DNA of 64,000 nucleotides from an uncultured Collinsella sp. GTDB lineage: Bacteria > Actinomycetota > Coriobacteriia > Coriobacteriales > Coriobacteriaceae. The notes under the pieces were generated by a model. The model did not search any database. It was given only the letters and a program-made list of their open reading frames with translations, and was not told the origin of the DNA. The stretch is taken from positions 68,766 through 132,765 of the forward strand of contig CABUIY010000006.1 of the NCBI GenBank assembly GCA_902491765.1. The letters are read 5' to 3'. A program made the position numbers and the translations under genes. Shown piece by piece: positions 42,987 through 51,730 of this stretch. The first letter of the stretch is position 1; each line of letters opens with the position of its first letter.

Positions 42987-43268
42987 CTACACGAGTATAC
43001 CTATAAGAAGCTGCAGAACCAGCCTCTGCACCAACTGCAACGCAATAATCGCAACGACCGGCGAAAAATCGATACCGCCCATCGGCGGGATGAAACGACG
43101 GAACAGGTTGAGCCACGGACCGCACACGCTATCAAGCACCGCGGCAATATCCTGAAGCAAACCACCCTGCTTCATGGGAATCCACGTCATAAAGCAGTAG
43201 ACGACAATGAGCGTGGAATAGAAGTTGAACAGCGTGTTGACCAGCTGGACGATAGTGTAGATGTTGAT
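42987..43268 (-). CDS. yggT: YggT family membrane protein with apparent ATC start
   Basis: About 93 residues with two hydrophobic helices, as in YggT/YlmG. FRRFIPPMGGIDFSPVVA in the second half is the family signature. The first in-frame ATG (43190) would delete most of the first helix. Upstream the frame stays open to a stop just before, contains no ATG, GTG or TTG, and has GAGGAG six bases before an ATC (43268), with ATT at 43274 as the only other near-cognate. The start is therefore probably ATC. The gene follows sepF by about 20 bases and lies before divIVA. Confidence 0.8.
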   Translation of the reverse strand: MNIYTIVQLVNTLFNFYSTLIVVYCFMTWIPMKQGGLLQDIAAVLDSVCGPWLNLFRRFIPPMGGIDFSPVVAIIALQLVQRLVLQLLIGILV

Positions 43269-43289
43269 GGGAATCTCCTCGTCTTGTCT

Positions 43290-44012
43290 TTACTTAAGGT
43301 AGCCGTCGGCACGAAGCTTCTTGAGATCGGAATCTTTGACCTCGCAACCGGCGGGCAGTACCATGAACACGCGGTCGCCCACCTCCTTGACCGTGGCACC
43401 CAGACCGCAGGCAAAGCCGTAAGAGAAGTCCAAGACGCGCTTGGCAACTTCGGTGCGTACGCCCACAAAAATCAGTGCGACAGGCTGCTTGGTGCGAACG
43501 CGGCGCACCACGGTCTCCACGTCGTCATAGCTCTCGGGGCGCAGGACATAGGCCGGCAGCTGCGGCGTGGCGTTGATGATATTGCTCGCATAGGCCGAGG
43601 CATCGCTCGGTGCAGGCGCGGGTGCAGCGGCGGCACGGGCGCGGGTATTCTCGGCGTAGCTCGACGGCGTGTCATAGGCACCAGGACGATAACCGCTCGC
43701 AACACTGTCCTGCGAGCGCGAAGGCGGGTTATACGTCGTGGCATGGCGGGAGTCATCGCCGACCAGCTGACCGGAGCGCGTATACACGGCAACCGACTCA
43801 GCTTCACCGCGGCGCGTCTGGCCAAGCAGGCCGTTGCTCGGCTCGTCTTGGGTGTAGAAGCCCTCGCCCGAAGCACCACTGTAGCCGTTGTTCTGATAGC
43901 CATCGTCGTAGCCGTCATCGTAGCCGTAGTCGTCGTCCTGGCCATAACCCTGGTCGTAACCCTGCTGGCCGCCCAGGTGCATCTTATTTTTAATCTCGTC
44001 AAGGAAGCCCAT
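43290..44012 (-). CDS. sepF: Cell division protein SepF
   Basis: A 240-residue membrane-anchor protein for FtsZ. The N-terminal MGFLDEIKNKMHL is the amphipathic membrane-binding helix; a Tyr/Asp/Gly-rich disordered linker (YDDGYDDGYQNNGY) fills about 20-150, and the C-terminal SepF core covers about 155-240 (PESYDDVETVVRRV, ALIFVGVRTEVAKRVLDF). The ATG at 44012 has GAGAGGA seven bases upstream. It sits between yggS and yggT, the conserved ylm order. Confidence 0.95.
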   Translation of the reverse strand: MGFLDEIKNKMHLGGQQGYDQGYGQDDDYGYDDGYDDGYQNNGYSGASGEGFYTQDEPSNGLLGQTRRGEAESVAVYTRSGQLVGDDSRHATTYNPPSRSQDSVASGYRPGAYDTPSSYAENTRARAAAAPAPAPSDASAYASNIINATPQLPAYVLRPESYDDVETVVRRVRTKQPVALIFVGVRTEVAKRVLDFSYGFACGLGATVKEVGDRVFMVLPAGCEVKDSDLKKLRADGYLK

Positions 44013-44072
44013 GGTTGTGTCCTCTCGCGGTTTAGTGCAGGCGCCCCTATAATCAGTGCGCACTTCAGAGCC

Positions 44073-44810
44073 TTATTTTACTGCAAACTCCGGGCTAAAT
44101 ACTACCCTGCCCAGGCGAACGAGCGTAGAGCCCTCCTCAAGGGCAGACTCAAAGTCCTCGCTCATACCGCAGGAAAGCTCAGGCAGGTTCAAATCGGGAT
44201 GCGCCGCCTCCAGCTCATCCCTCAGCTCACGAAGCCCCGCAAAGGTGCGGCGTGCCACATCCTTATTCCCCCGGGGCGCCATAGTCATAAGCCCCTGTAC
44301 GCAAATTCCCTCAAGTTCTGCAAGCTCACCCGCGGCGGCGCGAATCTCATCGGGTGAAAAGCCTCCCTTCGACTCCTCACCACTCACATTGACCTCAATG
44401 AGCACACGCTGGGGGCCGACGAGCTCGCCTGCCTCAATCTTGCGAACAGCACGGCTCGAGATCGCCTGCGCCAGATGCAGCGAACCCACCGAGTGAATCA
44501 GCTCGGCTGAGCCCAGCACCGCATTGATCTTATTGGTCTGCAGGTTGCCGATCATATCGAAGCGCACCTCGGGCAGCTCCGGATGCTCCGCCAGACCCGT
44601 GAGCTTGCGAACCAGCTCCTGCGGGCGGTTCTCGGCAAAATGGCGATACCCCGCCTGGATGGCGGCAACGGTCTCATCGACACCAACGGTCTTGGACACG
44701 GCAATGAGGCTCGCGGCGTCGTGGGGACGGCCCGCGCGATCGAGCGCCGCATAAAAACGTTCCAGAATCTGCTCGCGGCGAGCGCGCATCAAGTCCAAAT
44801 AGTTATCCAT
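44073..44810 (-). CDS. yggS: YggS family PLP-binding protein
   Basis: A 245-residue PLP-homeostasis protein of the YggS/PROSC (YlmE) family, with a single alanine-racemase-like domain. The PLP lysine is in LIAVSKTVG near residue 40 and the GENRPQEL-type HFAENRPQEL loop is present. It binds PLP and balances amino-acid pools; no catalytic activity is known. The ATG at 44810 has GGAGG nine bases upstream. First of yggS-sepF-yggT-divIVA here; a hairpin separates it from phoU. Confidence 0.94.
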   Translation of the reverse strand: MDNYLDLMRARREQILERFYAALDRAGRPHDAASLIAVSKTVGVDETVAAIQAGYRHFAENRPQELVRKLTGLAEHPELPEVRFDMIGNLQTNKINAVLGSAELIHSVGSLHLAQAISSRAVRKIEAGELVGPQRVLIEVNVSGEESKGGFSPDEIRAAAGELAELEGICVQGLMTMAPRGNKDVARRTFAGLRELRDELEAAHPDLNLPELSCGMSEDFESALEEGSTLVRLGRVVFSPEFAVK

Positions 44811-44860
44811 TGCCAATCGCCTCCGCTGACAGCCAAACAAGTAGTCCCATGCTAACGCAA

Positions 44861-44892
44861 GAGCGCGGCCCCGCATGTGCAAGGCCGCGCTC
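44861..44892 (-). terminator. Hairpin between phoU and yggS
   Basis: GAGCGCGGCC/GGCCGCGCTC (10 bp) around 12 bases; only TTGCG follows on the minus strand. A partial terminator of the pst operon. Confidence 0.6.
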
Positions 44893-44929
44893 ACTTAGGT
44901 ATTTACAATCTTTCGACGAACGGGGTTAC

Positions 44930-45787
44930 TTACTCCTCGTCGTCCTCGCCATCGTCCTCATCCTCAAGATGATCGAGCAGGTAGCGAAGACCCTCGCTGA
45001 CCTCGTTAACGGGCACCTTGGCAACGTAGCGTGCATCGACGGCGGGCCTCATGATAACACCCTCGCCCGAAGGCACGCGCATGCTCTCGAGCTCATCCTC
45101 ATCAGTGCAGGCGATATCACCGGCAGTCATACGCTGTCCGGTCAACAGGAAGGTCAGACGGCAGGCGGCATCGATGGAAATCGAGGCGATGCGATCGAGA
45201 TAGCGCGATACCATGATGGCGCGGCGCAGGTCGTCATAGTTGCTGTCGTCGTCCATAAAATCGCCCGTGTCCATGCGGTTAAAGGTGCGGAAGAACTTCT
45301 CGTAGGCGGCGTGCACTGGCTCGTCCTCGACGGCCAAGTTGCAGATGATGGACATGTCGTTGGTGACGAGCGCAGAAAGCGAAGAGCCCAGCACCTGGTA
45401 GACGGCCTCAGCCTCGGCCTCGACCGTGCCGACAAGCTCCTTGGGCAGCGAGATGTCGGCCTTGATCATATGACGCGTGGCGCGGCAAATCTGGCGAACC
45501 TTATCGGTCATGCGCTGCAGGTTAAAGTCGACGTAGATGATCGTCTGCAGCAAGCGGAAGTCGGAGGCGACCGGTGACTGCGTGGCAATCAGGTTGTAGC
45601 AGACGGCCTCCAGGTTGGCGCAGCGTGCGTCAACCGAAAGCGTGCGCTTCTTGGTCTTGGTGGCGAGCTTGCGGTCGTCGGTCACATAGGCCTTCACGGC
45701 ATCGTGGAGGGCCAGATCGACGGCCTCGTAGATGCTCAGCATCTCGTGACGGGCCTCGATGAGCTGACGGGAAAACAGTTTGCGCAT
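44930..45787 (-). CDS. phoU: Phosphate-uptake regulator PhoU
   Basis: A 285-residue protein of two PhoU three-helix repeats (about residues 1-105 and 115-215), with a C-terminal acidic extension ending EDDGEDDEE that is longer than in E. coli PhoU. It represses Pho signalling and gates the Pst importer. A GGAG-containing site precedes the ATG. It is the last gene of pgeF-pstSCAB-phoU; the 92-base gap before it holds a small inverted repeat that might be an mRNA processing site. Confidence 0.93.
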   Translation of the reverse strand: MRKLFSRQLIEARHEMLSIYEAVDLALHDAVKAYVTDDRKLATKTKKRTLSVDARCANLEAVCYNLIATQSPVASDFRLLQTIIYVDFNLQRMTDKVRQICRATRHMIKADISLPKELVGTVEAEAEAVYQVLGSSLSALVTNDMSIICNLAVEDEPVHAAYEKFFRTFNRMDTGDFMDDDSNYDDLRRAIMVSRYLDRIASISIDAACRLTFLLTGQRMTAGDIACTDEDELESMRVPSGEGVIMRPAVDARYVAKVPVNEVSEGLRYLLDHLEDEDDGEDDEE

Positions 45788-45879
45788 GGTTCACTCCAAT
45801 CAGTTGGGTGCGGTCATGCCGCCCGCACAGTGAATACGCACCGGACCAGATCCGATCGGCTTGGGACTAGTCGCACCGA

Positions 45880-46683
<804 letters not shown>

Positions 46684-46695
46684 GGGACTCCTTAA

Positions 46696-47601
46696 CTAGC
46701 GACGCTTACGCGACAGGAAGCGCGCAAACAGGTTGAAGGCCAAAATGATCACCATCAGCAAGAGCGCGGTGCCGTAGGCTGCGTTCATGTTGATGCCGTC
46801 GTTGGCAAGCAGGTACAGGTGAACGGTCATGGGGCGGCCGGAATCGAGCGGCGAAATAGGCAGGTTGATGGCCTGGCCCATGGTGTAGAGCACCACCGCG
46901 GTCTCGCCAATGGCACGGCCGATGGCGAGGACGATGCCCGTGGCAATACGGCCAAAGGCAGAAGGAAGCACGATCTTGGAGACAACCTGCCACTTGGTGG
47001 CGCCCAGGCCGTACGCGCCCCAACGGATATAGCGCGGAACGGCGCGAATGGCCTCTTCGGTGGTGCGCATGACGATGGGGAGCATCAAGAGCGCGAGTGC
47101 CAGAGCGGCAGAGACCATCGAAAGGCCCAGGCCCATAGCCTCGACAAACAAGGCGTAGCCAAACAGGCCCATAACGATGGAGGGCACCGAGGCCAAAGCG
47201 TCAGCAGCGTAGCGAATGAGCTCGACGACCTTGCCCTGCTTGGCGTACTCGGCCAGATAGACGGCTGCCAGCACAGCGATCGGCGTGCAGATAAGCATGG
47301 CGAGCGCCGTCACGTAGACGGTCGAGACGATCGTGGGCCAAATTCCGCCCTCGGCGTTGACGCCCTGGGGCCAACCGAAGATAAAGTCGAGCGAGATGTG
47401 TGGCAGGCCGTTGATGACCACGTAGGCGATGATAGCGACCAGCACCAGCGTGGTGATGTAGGCAGCGGCACGAAACACGCCAAGCATGATCTTGTTGGAC
47501 AGGTCCTTGTTGATGCGGCCCTTCTTGCCGTGGGAAAGGGCACGCTTGATGCGCTCGCGCGACGAGGTCGTATCGACCGTCGTGTCAACGGAATCGGACA
47601 T
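46696..47601 (-). CDS. pstA: Phosphate ABC transporter permease PstA
   Basis: A 301-residue membrane protein with six helices. The EAA-type loop GLGATKWQVVSKIVLP is intact, followed by GRAIGETAVVLYTMG. It pairs with PstC to form the phosphate channel. The first 35 residues are polar and basic, a cytoplasmic tail. It starts three bases after pstC. Confidence 0.95.
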   Translation of the reverse strand: MSDSVDTTVDTTSSRERIKRALSHGKKGRINKDLSNKIMLGVFRAAAYITTLVLVAIIAYVVINGLPHISLDFIFGWPQGVNAEGGIWPTIVSTVYVTALAMLICTPIAVLAAVYLAEYAKQGKVVELIRYAADALASVPSIVMGLFGYALFVEAMGLGLSMVSAALALALLMLPIVMRTTEEAIRAVPRYIRWGAYGLGATKWQVVSKIVLPSAFGRIATGIVLAIGRAIGETAVVLYTMGQAINLPISPLDSGRPMTVHLYLLANDGINMNAAYGTALLLMVIILAFNLFARFLSRKRR

Positions 47602-47604
47602 AGC

Positions 47605-48531
47605 CTACCCCCTCTTCTTCTTGGAAATCAGACGGACGATGCCCACCAGCGTGGCGGAGATGATAAACAGGACCACACCCATGCCGAACAGCGCCGAGCG
47701 GTGCAGACCCGAGGAATAGCTCATGTCGAGCGCAATCTGGCTCGTGAGCGTCGAGATGGGGCTCGCAATGCTGTCGGGAATAACCGGGGCGTTACCTACG
47801 ACCATGAGCACGGCCATGGTCTCGCCGATGGCACGGCCCATACCCAGCACGATGGCATCAACGATACCCAGCTTCGCGGCAGGTAGCACGACCTTATAGA
47901 TGGTCTGCCACTTGGTGGCGCCCATGGCATACGATGCCTCGCGAATGCCCATGGGAATGGAATTGAGAGCATCGATGGTGAGCGTGGTGATGGTAGGGAC
48001 GATCATGATGGCGAGCACAAACCACGCCGTCAGCGCACCAAAACCAAGGCCGCCGGTCAGTTGTGCGATAAACGGGCGGATGATGATCATGCCGAAAAAG
48101 CCGTAGATGATAGAAGGGATGCCGGCCAGCAGGTCGACGGCAGGGCTGATGAGCTTGCGCACGCGCTTGCTGGCAATCTCGACCAGGTAAACGGCTGTAC
48201 CCACGCCCAGCGGCACGCCCATGGCGAGCGCACCGACGGTCACCAGACCCGAGCCGGCAAGCAGCGACAAGATTCCGTAGTGGCCCTCGGAAGGCGCCCA
48301 CGTAAAGCTAAAGAAGTCCGTCAGACCGATGTCAGTAAAGACGGGCAGCGCCGAGTACGTGGTAAAGACAAAAATCAGGATGACGGTGACGACCGCCAAG
48401 AACGCGCAGGCAAAGAAGATCCACTGCAGCGCCTTCTCCTTGATATAGGTGCTGCGCGATACGAGCGCCAGCTCGCGCTTCTTGGGCGTCTGAACATTCT
48501 GCTCAGTCTGGGAGTTTTCCTGTGCTTCCAT
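47605..48531 (-). CDS. pstC: Phosphate ABC transporter permease PstC
   Basis: A 308-residue permease. The EAA-type loop AMGATKWQTIYKVVLP and the GIVDAIVLGMGRAIGETMAVLMVVG stretch are conserved. The ATG at 48531 has GGGGA nine bases upstream; an in-frame GTG three codons earlier overlaps the pstS stop and sits on the ribosome site. It begins one base after pstS. Confidence 0.95.
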   Translation of the reverse strand: MEAQENSQTEQNVQTPKKRELALVSRSTYIKEKALQWIFFACAFLAVVTVILIFVFTTYSALPVFTDIGLTDFFSFTWAPSEGHYGILSLLAGSGLVTVGALAMGVPLGVGTAVYLVEIASKRVRKLISPAVDLLAGIPSIIYGFFGMIIIRPFIAQLTGGLGFGALTAWFVLAIMIVPTITTLTIDALNSIPMGIREASYAMGATKWQTIYKVVLPAAKLGIVDAIVLGMGRAIGETMAVLMVVGNAPVIPDSIASPISTLTSQIALDMSYSSGLHRSALFGMGVVLFIISATLVGIVRLISKKKRG

Positions 48532-48532
48532 G

Positions 48533-49369
48533 CTACTCACTCCCCTTCTCGTCGTTGGTGACGGGGATAAAGCCCGCCTCGCGAATCTGCTTGTCCATCT
48601 TTTCGGACGTCACATAGTCAATGTAATCCTGCGCCTGCTGCGAAGGCGCACCCTTCACAAAGAAGTAAAGGTCGCGCGAGATGGGATAGCCGCCACTCGC
48701 GACCGTCTTCTCGGACGCCTCAACATGATTGACCGAGACGGCCTTGACCGAGGTCTTGGCGTTGAGGCTATCGACGAAGCCCAGCGAAATGTAGCCGATG
48801 GCCCCACGCGAACGAGATACCACGTCGCGGACCTGGCCCGTACCCGAAAGAACAGCCGAGCGGCGATCGAACGGCGTGCCATCCATCACGATGGTACGGA
48901 AGGCCTCGCGCGTACCGGACGCCTCGTCTCGGTTGATGACCTGAATCCTCAGGTCCTCGCCACCGACCTCTTTCCAATTGGTAATCTTGCCGGCGTAGAT
49001 ATCGCGGAGCTGCTCGGTCGAGAGGTTATCGACGGGATTGTCGTCGTTCACGATGACCGCAATACCGTCGTGGGCAATGACGATGGGAGTCAGGCCCAGA
49101 TCCTGTTCGTCGGCATTGAGTCCACGGGAGGAGCTGGCGATATCGGCCGTGCCGGCGCTGACGGCCTCGATCCCAGCGGAAGAACCCAAACCGGAAACGA
49201 GCACGTCGATGCCGGTCTCCTCCTTAAAGCCCTCGGCCGCAATCTCGGCGATAGGAAGGCAGGTCGTGGAGCCGGCCACGGTAATGGAAGAGGTAGAAGA
49301 TCCCGAAGAACAGGCGCACAGCGTAAGCGTAAACACAGCGGCGCTCAGGACCGATACGATCTTTCTCAT
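48533..49369 (-). CDS. pstS: Phosphate-binding lipoprotein PstS
   Basis: A 278-residue phosphate-binding protein. The signal has a lipobox LCAC with Cys near residue 20. The phosphate-binding loops GSTTCLPIAE, GSSAGIEAV and RDEASGTREAF are intact. Captures phosphate outside the cell for PstCAB. Its start overlaps the pgeF stop by four bases, so translation is probably coupled, with no promoter of its own. Confidence 0.96.
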   Translation of the reverse strand: MRKIVSVLSAAVFTLTLCACSSGSSTSSITVAGSTTCLPIAEIAAEGFKEETGIDVLVSGLGSSAGIEAVSAGTADIASSSRGLNADEQDLGLTPIVIAHDGIAVIVNDDNPVDNLSTEQLRDIYAGKITNWKEVGGEDLRIQVINRDEASGTREAFRTIVMDGTPFDRRSAVLSGTGQVRDVVSRSRGAIGYISLGFVDSLNAKTSVKAVSVNHVEASEKTVASGGYPISRDLYFFVKGAPSQQAQDYIDYVTSEKMDKQIREAGFIPVTNDEKGSE

Positions 49370-50166
49370 AGCATCATGCCGATCGCAGCATGGCGCCCAC
49401 AGGTGCCGTCCTCGTTACGGTAGGAATAAAAGCGGTCGTTCTGACGCACGGTCGAAAGCTGGGTATCCACGATATTATCCGCGTCGACACCGACATCTAC
49501 CAGCGCCTCGCGAATGGCAGCGGAAAGATCAAGCATGCGAGAGGTATTCGCATCGATGCAAGAGAACTCGGCGGCAAAGCGATCCATGAGTTCCTGGGAT
49601 ACCTCATATTCGTCACCCAAGATATGGGGGCCGATATAGGCGGAAACGTCGCTCGCATCGCAACCGGCAGCATCGCAAAGCGCCTGGCACGCCTTGGCGG
49701 AAATACGTGCAATCGTGCCCTTCCAACCGGAGTGCACCACGGCAAATCCGCCGGGGGCCACCAGCACCACGGGAACGCAGTCGGCAAAGCAGAGCAGCAC
49801 GGGCACGTTATGCGCCGTGCAGACGATGGCATCACAGCCCTCGGCAATCTGCTCGCGAACGTCCTCAAGGTCATCGGCGCCGTTCGAGGTCACCGCAACG
49901 ATATGATCACCATGGACCTGATTGGGAACGAGCAGGTTGTGCTCGCACTCGGCGGCACCCATAGCCTCGAGCGCACGACGACGATTTTCTTGAACAGCAA
50001 AGGGGTCATCGCCAACATGCGAGCCCAAGTTGAGTGAGGAGTACGCATCTTCGGAAACGCCACCGGCGCGCTCGGTGAAGGCAAAGCGAACATCGGATGT
50101 CGCGCCCTCCACCAACGTAACTCCATCATGGTCGACACGCGAAACTTTGTCCGCACGTGCTGCCAT
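49366..50166 (-). CDS. pgeF: Polyphenol oxidase/purine-nucleoside phosphorylase family, YlmD/PgeF
   Basis: A 266-residue protein of the YfiH/YlmD/LACC1 (multicopper-oxidase-like) family. The zinc motif FADCVPV with HSGWKGT follows NQVHGD, giving the His-Cys-His metal site. LACC1 relatives phosphorolyse purine nucleosides and use inorganic phosphate; PgeF also edits peptidoglycan precursors in some bacteria. The ATG at 50166 has AGGAGG seven bases upstream. It is the gene after ftsZ, as in many Gram-positives, but here it leads the pst operon. Confidence 0.9.
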   Translation of the reverse strand: MAARADKVSRVDHDGVTLVEGATSDVRFAFTERAGGVSEDAYSSLNLGSHVGDDPFAVQENRRRALEAMGAAECEHNLLVPNQVHGDHIVAVTSNGADDLEDVREQIAEGCDAIVCTAHNVPVLLCFADCVPVVLVAPGGFAVVHSGWKGTIARISAKACQALCDAAGCDASDVSAYIGPHILGDEYEVSQELMDRFAAEFSCIDANTSRMLDLSAAIREALVDVGVDADNIVDTQLSTVRQNDRFYSYRNEDGTCGRHAAIGMML

Positions 50167-50218
50167 ACTAAAGCCTCCTAATAACACAAGTACCGCGGCA
50201 TCGCCGCTACAGCCCGCG

Positions 50219-50289
50219 TTTATACGGCTGTCATACTTCTCTAAAAGGATACCTGCTGCGCTGGAGGCAATCGTAAAGGGAACGTAAAG
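50219..50289 (-). promoter_or_regulatory. Candidate Pho-regulated promoter of pgeF-pst
   Basis: On the minus strand two exact-spaced 11-bp direct repeats, CTTTACGTTCC (50279-50289) and CTTTACGATTG (50268-50278), lie upstream of a TATAAA (50219-50224) with a weak -35. Direct 11-bp repeats are the form of PhoP/PhoB boxes. Confidence 0.45.
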
Positions 50290-50320
50290 AGATTGGAGGT
50301 TCTAGTTTACAAAGTCGAAA

Positions 50321-50351
50321 TAAAAAGGGCGCGCCCATACGGACACGCCCC
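50321..50351 (-). terminator. Terminator of ftsZ
   Basis: GGGCGTGTCC-GTAT-GGGCGCGCCC on the minus strand, then TTTTTATT. Confidence 0.85.
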
Positions 50352-50376
50352 TGTGCACAACAATGCAAAGAACGAC

Positions 50377-51531
50377 TTAGAAGCTACCGCGCTTCAGGAA
50401 GTCGGGAAGCTCGAACTGATCGTTGCCGAAGTTAGGAAGCTCGGTGCCACCGACGTTGCGGGTCGGAGCGGCCTGAGCCGGGCTCGTGGCAGGAGCGGTG
50501 CGCTGCGGCTCAGCGGAGGCAGCGGCCTTGCTCTGAGACTGCTGAGCAGCAAAGAGCTCGTCCTGACGGTTGACGTTGGAGTCGGAGAAGCCCGTAGCGA
50601 TGACGGTGATACGCACCTGATCGCCCAGGGACTCGTCGACAACGGTACCGAAGATGATGTTGGCCTCGGGGTCGACGGCGTTGGCGACAACGTCGGCGGC
50701 GTCGCTGATCTCCTGGATGCCCAGGTCCTTGGAACCGGCGATGGAGAGCAGCACGCGCGTGGCACCATCGATGGAGCTCTCGAGCAGCGGGCTGGAGATG
50801 GCCTGCTGGGCAGCGTCGACGGCACGGGTGTCCCCAGAAGAGGTACCGATACCCATCATGGCGGTACCGGCCTGCTTCATGATGGTCTTAACATCGGCGA
50901 AGTCCAGGTTGATGATACCGGGGACGGTGATGAGGTCGGTGATGCCCTGGGTGCCCTGGGAAAGGACGCCATCGGCAATCGCGAAGGCCTCGAGCATGGT
51001 GGTCTTCTTCTCGGCGATGTCGAGCAGCTTATCGTTAGGGATGACGATCATGGTGTCGACGCAATCGGAGAGGGTCTTAATGCCCTCCTCGGCGCTCTTC
51101 TTGCGCTTGCGGCCCTCGAAGGTGAAGGGCTTGGTCACGACGGCGACGGTCAGCGCACCGACCTCGTTCATCGCGATATCGGCAACGATGGGAGCAGCGC
51201 CGGTACCGGTGCCACCGCCCTCGCCGCAGGTGATGAACACCATGTCGGCACCAGCGAGCGCCTCGGCAATGTCGTCGCGGGACTCATCGGCAGCCTTGCG
51301 GCCAACCTCGGGGTTGGCGCCGGCGCCCAGGCCGCGGGTAAGGTCGGTGCCGATGTGCACCTTGATATCGGCATCAGAGATCGCGAGCGCCTGAGCATCG
51401 GTGTTGATGGCAACAAACTCGACGCCGCGGATGCCCTCTTCGATCATTCGATTGACCGCGTTGGTACCGCCGCCGCCGACGCCGACCACCTTAATGACGG
51501 CAAGGTAGTTGTTGATCTCTGTCTCGTGCAT
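50377..51531 (-). CDS. ftsZ: Cell division protein FtsZ
   Basis: The 384-residue tubulin-like GTPase that forms the Z ring. The GTP tubulin signature GGGTGTGAAP, the N-terminal GVGGGGTNAVNRM and NTDAQAL are intact; a Ser/Pro/Gln-rich linker joins to the conserved C-terminal ELPDFLKRGSF peptide, which binds SepF/FtsA. The ATG at 51531 has GGAGG six bases upstream; ten extra upstream codons in frame lack a site. It has its own 199-base promoter region and a strong terminator. Confidence 0.98.
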   Translation of the reverse strand: MHETEINNYLAVIKVVGVGGGGTNAVNRMIEEGIRGVEFVAINTDAQALAISDADIKVHIGTDLTRGLGAGANPEVGRKAADESRDDIAEALAGADMVFITCGEGGGTGTGAAPIVADIAMNEVGALTVAVVTKPFTFEGRKRKKSAEEGIKTLSDCVDTMIVIPNDKLLDIAEKKTTMLEAFAIADGVLSQGTQGITDLITVPGIINLDFADVKTIMKQAGTAMMGIGTSSGDTRAVDAAQQAISSPLLESSIDGATRVLLSIAGSKDLGIQEISDAADVVANAVDPEANIIFGTVVDESLGDQVRITVIATGFSDSNVNRQDELFAAQQSQSKAAASAEPQRTAPATSPAQAAPTRNVGGTELPNFGNDQFELPDFLKRGSF

Positions 51532-51730
51532 GTCGGTCCTCCGAACAAAGGTTATAGCCATAGCATGGGTCGACCCCTGCGCACATTAACCTTCAGGTTG
51601 AAAGTAAATGCAAAGGTAAACCGTATTATGTTTGCACATTATGAACGTATCAGTCAAATAATTGACCGTGAAAACCAAACAAACCAGATAAACGGCGTGG
51701 TATGGCCCCTCAACAAAGCATCAACCAGCG
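51532..51730 (-). promoter_or_regulatory. ftsZ: ftsZ promoter region
   Basis: AT-rich, with CATAAT and TAATAC boxes near 51630 and an inverted repeat GTCAATTATTTGAC (51653-51666) that could be an operator. The spacing of -35 candidates (TTGACT) to these boxes is not standard. Confidence 0.4.

Noticed and set aside
43187..43190. ATG as the start of yggT
   Set aside because: It removes most of the first membrane helix, and there is no ribosome site ahead of it.
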